Assembly (NCBI RefSeq): GCF_949987535.1
Contig: NC_080078.1
Coordinates: 54,462,207-54,526,206 of the forward strand
DNA: 64,000 nucleotides
Reading direction: 5' to 3'
Source of the DNA: Balaenoptera acutorostrata
Taxonomy: Eukaryota; Chordata; Mammalia; Artiodactyla; Balaenopteridae
The notes below the pieces were generated by a model. It saw only the letters and a list, made by a program, of their open reading frames with translations. It did not search any database and was not told the DNA's origin. This document shows, in pieces, positions 59,912 through 64,000 of the stretch (positions within the stretch are counted from its first letter, which is position 1; every line of letters starts with the position of its first letter). The translations under genes and the position numbers were made by a program.

Positions 59912-60579
59912 TTTCTTTTTATTGAAGTATAGTTGATTTACAATATTATATTAGTTTCAGGTGTACAGCAAGTGATTCAGTGTTTTTACAGATTACACTC
60001 CATTAAAAGTTATTACAAGATAATGGCTATAATTCCCTGTGATTTACATTATATCCTTGTTGCTTATGTATTTTATACATAGTGGTTTGTATCTCTTAAT
60101 CCCATATCTCTACTTGCTCCTCCCTCTTTCCTCTCCTCTCTGGCAACTGCTAGTATTTTTTTTCTATACCTGTGAGTCTGTTTCTGTTTTGCTCTGTACA
60201 CTTGTTTGAATTATTTTTGGATTCCACATGTAAGTGATATGATATAGTATTTGTCTTTGACATTCCACTAAGCATAATATTCTCTAGTCCATCCACAGTG
60301 CTGCAAATGGCAGAATTTTACTCGTTTTTATGGTTGAGTAATATTCCTTTGTGTATATATATATATATATATATATATACATACCACATCTTCTTTATCC
60401 ATTCATCTGCTGATGGATATTAAGGTTGTTTCCATGTCTTGGCAATTGTAAGTAGTGCTGCTAGGAACATTGGTGTGAATGTATCTTTTCAAATTAGTGT
60501 TTTCATTTTTTTCCAGATATATACCTAGGAGTCAAATTGCTAGATCATAGGGTAGCACTATTTTCAGTCTTTTAGGGAA
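59912..60579 (-). mobile_element. 5'-truncated L1, minus strand
   Basis: Starts (3' end) TTTTTATTGAAGTATAGTTG, then CAGGTGTACAGCAAGTGATT, AATTCCCTGTGATTTACATT, CCACATCTTCTTTATCCATT and ATATATACCTAGGAGTCAAA from the C-terminal ORF2 side. Length about 670 bp. Flanks CCTTTATATATAG (59899-59911) and CCTTTATGTCTAG (60580-60592) are a probable 13-bp duplication with two mismatches. Confidence 0.9.
60353..60379. repeat. (TA)n microsatellite inside L1
   Basis: Uninterrupted TA dinucleotides for about 27 bp, located within the L1 3' region. Confidence 0.9.
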
Positions 60580-60879
60580 CCTTTATGTCTAGCCTTAATA
60601 ATTTTTAGTGAGTAGACTTTTTTGACAATCATACTGTAAAATATTTTTAAGCAGATTTGAAACACTGTTTTAACATGAAAATGTATCTTCCATTTGAATT
60701 TGTTTTCTTCTTTTCTTCCTTAGCAAATTGGCTCCGAAAAGAAAACCCAGTGTTCATAACCCCATCTTGTCTCAAATAACTTATTTTCAAATATTGGAAA
60801 TATAATAATCCCAGCTCATTCACCTTTACTTTAATTGTTGTGGGTTTTTTTTCTAAATTTTTATTATTCTTGTATCAAT

Positions 60880-60960
60880 CTGTCAATCTTAACAAAAATA
60901 TATTTGAGCACCTACTATGTGGCTTGCACCATTATTGGTTCTAAATCTGTCATGATGATT
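60880..60960 (-). mobile_element. L2 3' end fragment
   Basis: AATATATTTGAGCACCTACT, TGTGGCTTGCACCATTATTG are the complement of the L2 terminus. Short. Confidence 0.65.
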
Positions 60961-60999
60961 TTATTTTTTCTTTATTCACAAAATTAATCATCTCCTCTT

Positions 61000-61325
61000 G
61001 TCTATCCATTTATTCAACAAATGTTTCAACACCCACCATGTGCCATGAACCATTCTAGGCTCTAGGGACACAGAAGTGGGAGAACCAATGAAAAACCCCT
61101 GTTCTCAAGGAGCTCACATTCTAATAGGTAGAGAAAGAAAGTAAGTGAAATGAACAATTACACTGTACGTCAGAATGAATTGAGGTGGGGAAGGGGACTC
61201 AATAGAGCTGGGGTGGGGCAAGTTTATAATATAAAAAAGGATATATCAAGAAGGCCTCTCTGAGAAGGTGATTTGAAGAAACACTTGAAGGACGTGAAGG
61301 AGGGAAGAGCTAGGGGACAGAAAGA
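61000..61325 (-). mobile_element. L2 LINE 3' portion
   Basis: The complement of L2: CATTTATTCAACAAATGTTT, ACCATGTGCCATGAACCATT, AAGGAGCTCACATTCTAATA, AAGAAGGCCTCTCTGAGAAG, GGACGTGAAGGAGGGAAGAG. Well preserved for L2. Separate from the copy at 60880. Confidence 0.88.
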
Positions 61326-61359
61326 AGTCTTCAGATGCTCATATTTTTGAGTTATTTAA

Positions 61360-61480
61360 AATAATTCTGGTCAATATCAAAACTTTTAAATTTGCCAAAT
61401 AATCAAACTTTCATTTTTATTATTTGAGTATTGGCCAGTCAGAAAAAGATTATTTTGGAAAAAATCTTGAAAGAAAAGCC
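61360..61480 (+). repeat. Unidentified repeat, copy 2
   Basis: AAATTTGCCAAATAATCAAAC, TTTTTATTATTTGAGTATTG and GCCAGTCAGAAAAAGATTAT align by eye with 56310-56395. Similarity extends about 85 bp in the same orientation. Confidence 0.5.
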
Positions 61481-63746
61481 TCTTAAATCCAATTTTTCGA
61501 AGAAGGCATACTTCATCATAAAGGAATCCAGAGGTTTAAATTAATAGAAAGCACGTGTTCAAGACAGATACCCTTTCCCAAAGGCAACAACTTCGACCTT
61601 AAGAACACTTTAAACTCCTTGAGAGTCGTATTAAGGCAGCAACACACTAAGTTAAATGTTGATGAATTAAGTCACTGAAAATGGCTGAAAAAGGTTGAAA
61701 AAATAAGAGGCCTGGTATAAAACCTCTTCTGAAATTTATGAGCAAGCATTGGCAACTCCTCTTTATGGCATCTCTCTTTAATAGATTATTAAGAAGAAAT
61801 TGCCTTCAATAGCTAAAAGTCCAGATGGGCTTCTGTTAAAATCCCCTACCGTGCATTCATTGCTGTAGAGGGTTTCCTGTCAGAATACTGTGCAAATTAG
61901 CAGCTTGATGTTCTAAGACTGGGTTAAGTGGTCTGTTTCAGACAGGGAAGAATTTATGGCATGAAATACAAATGCTTAAGTAATCATAAAAGTATTCCAT
62001 TTTCTGAAGCTAATTTTACATTAACACTTGGCCTATCATATAGTTCATCATGTCCTTCCCTTGTAATCAGGAGGAAATGTGTTTTTTATCACAGAAAAGC
62101 ACAGGGAAGTTTGTAATCTTTTTCAAGAAAAGAATCTTGTAATAGGATGGGGAAGGAGGTTAAGAAAACAATAGATGTGTAAATGTCATTGGGGGGTATA
62201 CATCTGTAAACCATTCCCTTCTGAAATGTTGGAAAGATTGCAATATAAATACTGCACCATCACATGTTTTCCTTTTGTCTAGCTCTTCTGTTGTCTGGAG
62301 TCTCATGAGATGAAATGCACACCCCGAAACAGCATCCCCTTGAACCACAGAGGGAGGATATTACACTATTTTGTGGCCCCACTTGCTCTATTTTAGCCCC
62401 CAGTATTTTCTTCTGCAGGTGCCAGGTCTGGTCAGGGATGAAGCTCAAAGTTAAAACCAAATCAATTACATACACAGGTGGTTACACTATAATGTGTTTG
62501 AATCTGAAAACCAGAAAAATGCCTTGCGTTAGAATGCTTCCAGAAAGTAGTAGGAAAAATCTTCAGGGCGGGATGATGCCAGGGTAAACAGTCGTGGGCT
62601 GCTTCAAATGCAACTGACCCTTTCATGCTTACTCCTTCACATATTTATTTTGCTGTTTTCCAGGTTTAGCACAAAGCAAAAAAAGTGCAGTATTTTGACT
62701 ACAAAGGAGGGTTAGTTGTACTGTCTAGGCATGAAAATAAAAAATGGTGAAGATCAGTTTCATGCTCAAAAGAAAATACGTACATATAAATATATATACA
62801 TATGTGCATTTTACACATATATAAACAGTGATAGGGTCCCATGCTAAAGTGCTTTTGGAGCTTAGGCAGTTTACACAAACCAGTGCGTTTAAGACAGTTG
62901 GGAATGGTATAGCCTGGACATATTCAAAAGGCAGATATTACCAAAATATGTCAGTTCTACAAAATTGGTAGATTTTGTGGGACTGTGAACCCAGTGTTGC
63001 CAGGTTTTTTAAAGAAGAAACCTGATATCTGATTCTGTGTGGTGTGTGTGTAATTTTCTGTAATTTTTGTTGCTTAATTTGACTTTCAGGCATCCAGATT
63101 GAGATTATATGAGTGTATTTTAAAAACTCTTCATGGTCTTTATGTCTCACTCACAAGCCCCTGATTGATTAAGAGTTGATTGGGGAGGCCAATAGTTGCA
63201 GCACATTTAGTGCATAATAGACTGAGTTGTTTCTCAGTAAGACTCCAGTTAGTTATCTTTTTAAAGAAAAGAAATATTTATTTTAATGGAACTCATGTTT
63301 ATATTAGTATTTATAATTAGTAGTTCTTTTTTTTAAAAAAAAACAGAGTTTTTAAAAACTATTTTTCTTGAAATCTTGATATCCTAGACTTCAGAATTTT
63401 TCTGTTTCTGTAGGTGCAATAAAATTCTAAAGACCTTAATGTGGTAATTCAGGATGCTGTTTACCAACAAGTAAATTTATAATTACTTGTTTTAATCTAG
63501 AAGATGAAAATAAATATGTTTGATACGCAAAAGGATATGGTCACACAAACTACCAAAGATTTACTTGGTGAGGACCATCTAGGCTTCCCAGAGCCAAAAG
63601 ACATCTCAGTTCAGAAGAAGACACAAATAAACTTATGAACAGAACTGAGCACTGGAAGGATCCACCAGATGGAGTTTCCCAGAACCTGGGCTGATCAAAC
63701 ATCAGCGCTGTGTTCAGGAGGCTGAGATACCGTAATGGAGTCAAAA
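61481..63746. other. Unique sequence, no gene seen
   Basis: A TA/CATA-rich patch lies at about 62778-62825. Overlapping frames at 62160-62587 on both strands and 63550-63744 (minus) show no recognised domain. Confidence 0.5.
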
Positions 63747-63758
63747 AGAGAGCTGTCC

Positions 63759-63888
63759 TTTTTTTTATTTTTTATTTTTTGGCCGCACCACACTGATTGT
63801 GGGATCTTAGTTCCCCCTCGAGGGATTGAACTGGCACCCCATGCAGTGGAAGTTCAGAGTCTTAACCACTGGACCACCAGGGAAGTCT
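63759..63888 (-). mobile_element. Short tRNA-derived SINE
   Basis: Minus strand, 130 bp. The complement begins with a GACTTCCCTGGTGGTCCAGT head and has a B-box-like GTTCAATCCC, ending in an A-rich tail. A perfect 12-bp duplication AGAGAGCTGTCC lies at 63747-63758 and 63889-63900. Similar in length class to the copy at 26214-26340. Confidence 0.92.
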
Positions 63889-64000
63889 AGAGAGCTGTCC
63901 TGAGTAGTAGATTCTGAGGACCTAAATTCCATTTCTAGTGCTGCCATTAATTAATTGGATTATTGATTCTTAATTTTAAATAAAGGAAAGTTCTGAATCA

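Noticed and set aside
1..64000. CRISPR arrays, bacterial operons, phage modules, tRNA or rRNA genes
   Set aside because: The sequence is clearly mammalian. The tRNA-like segments are SINE heads or MIR, not intact tRNA genes with all stems.

Overview
The window is ordinary mammalian nuclear DNA: AT-rich, with no recognisable protein-coding gene and no assignable exon or RNA gene. The best lineage clue is a set of tRNA-derived SINEs of the CHR type (six copies, at about 0.36, 2.9, 19.97, 26.2, 37.9 and 63.8 kb). Together with L1 3' ends of the cetartiodactyl kind, and with no BovB, Bov-tA or pig PRE-1 element seen, this points to Cetartiodactyla and most likely a whale or dolphin (hippo not excluded). 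The species call is an inference from family knowledge, not a search result.

Layout. 1-5.2 kb: an ancient minus-strand L1 that has lost ORF1, broken up by two CHR SINEs and two younger L1 3' ends, followed by an ancient plus-strand L1 ORF2 relic. 5.2-17.3 kb: mostly unique AT-rich DNA with a MER20-like hAT relic, a Tigger (pogo-like) relic with both ends, MIR copies and two L2 copies. 17.3-20.2 kb: a very old minus-strand L1 with an L2 3' end, an L1 3' end and a plus-strand SINE. 20.2-39 kb: unique sequence with scattered MIR, L2 and MER5A copies, L1 3' ends, a DNA-transposon-like relic near 30.5-30.9 kb, and two SINEs. 39-47.3 kb: a cluster of L1 pieces ending in a nearly full-length minus-strand L1 (41,475-47,333) bounded by a 16-bp target-site duplication with one mismatch. 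48.8-52.3 kb: an ancient minus-strand L1 carrying three nested insertions (a hAT MITE with 8-bp duplication, an MLT1-type LTR, an L1 3' end). 54.4-56.0 kb: an L1 5' region followed by an inverted related copy. 56-64 kb: unique DNA with an LTR relic, MER5A, L1, L2 and SINE copies.

The region reads as intergenic or deep intronic. Its content is a layered record of transposon insertion: L2/MIR and old L1 first, then DNA transposons and MaLR LTRs, then lineage-specific L1 3' ends and CHR SINEs. Every transposon reading frame examined is broken, so nothing here is predicted to be mobile. I found no new functional system. The most useful observations are structural: possible 3' transductions by SINEs, an ORF1-less L1, a palindromic L1 5' arrangement, a pair of unidentified related repeats, and one short unassigned open frame.
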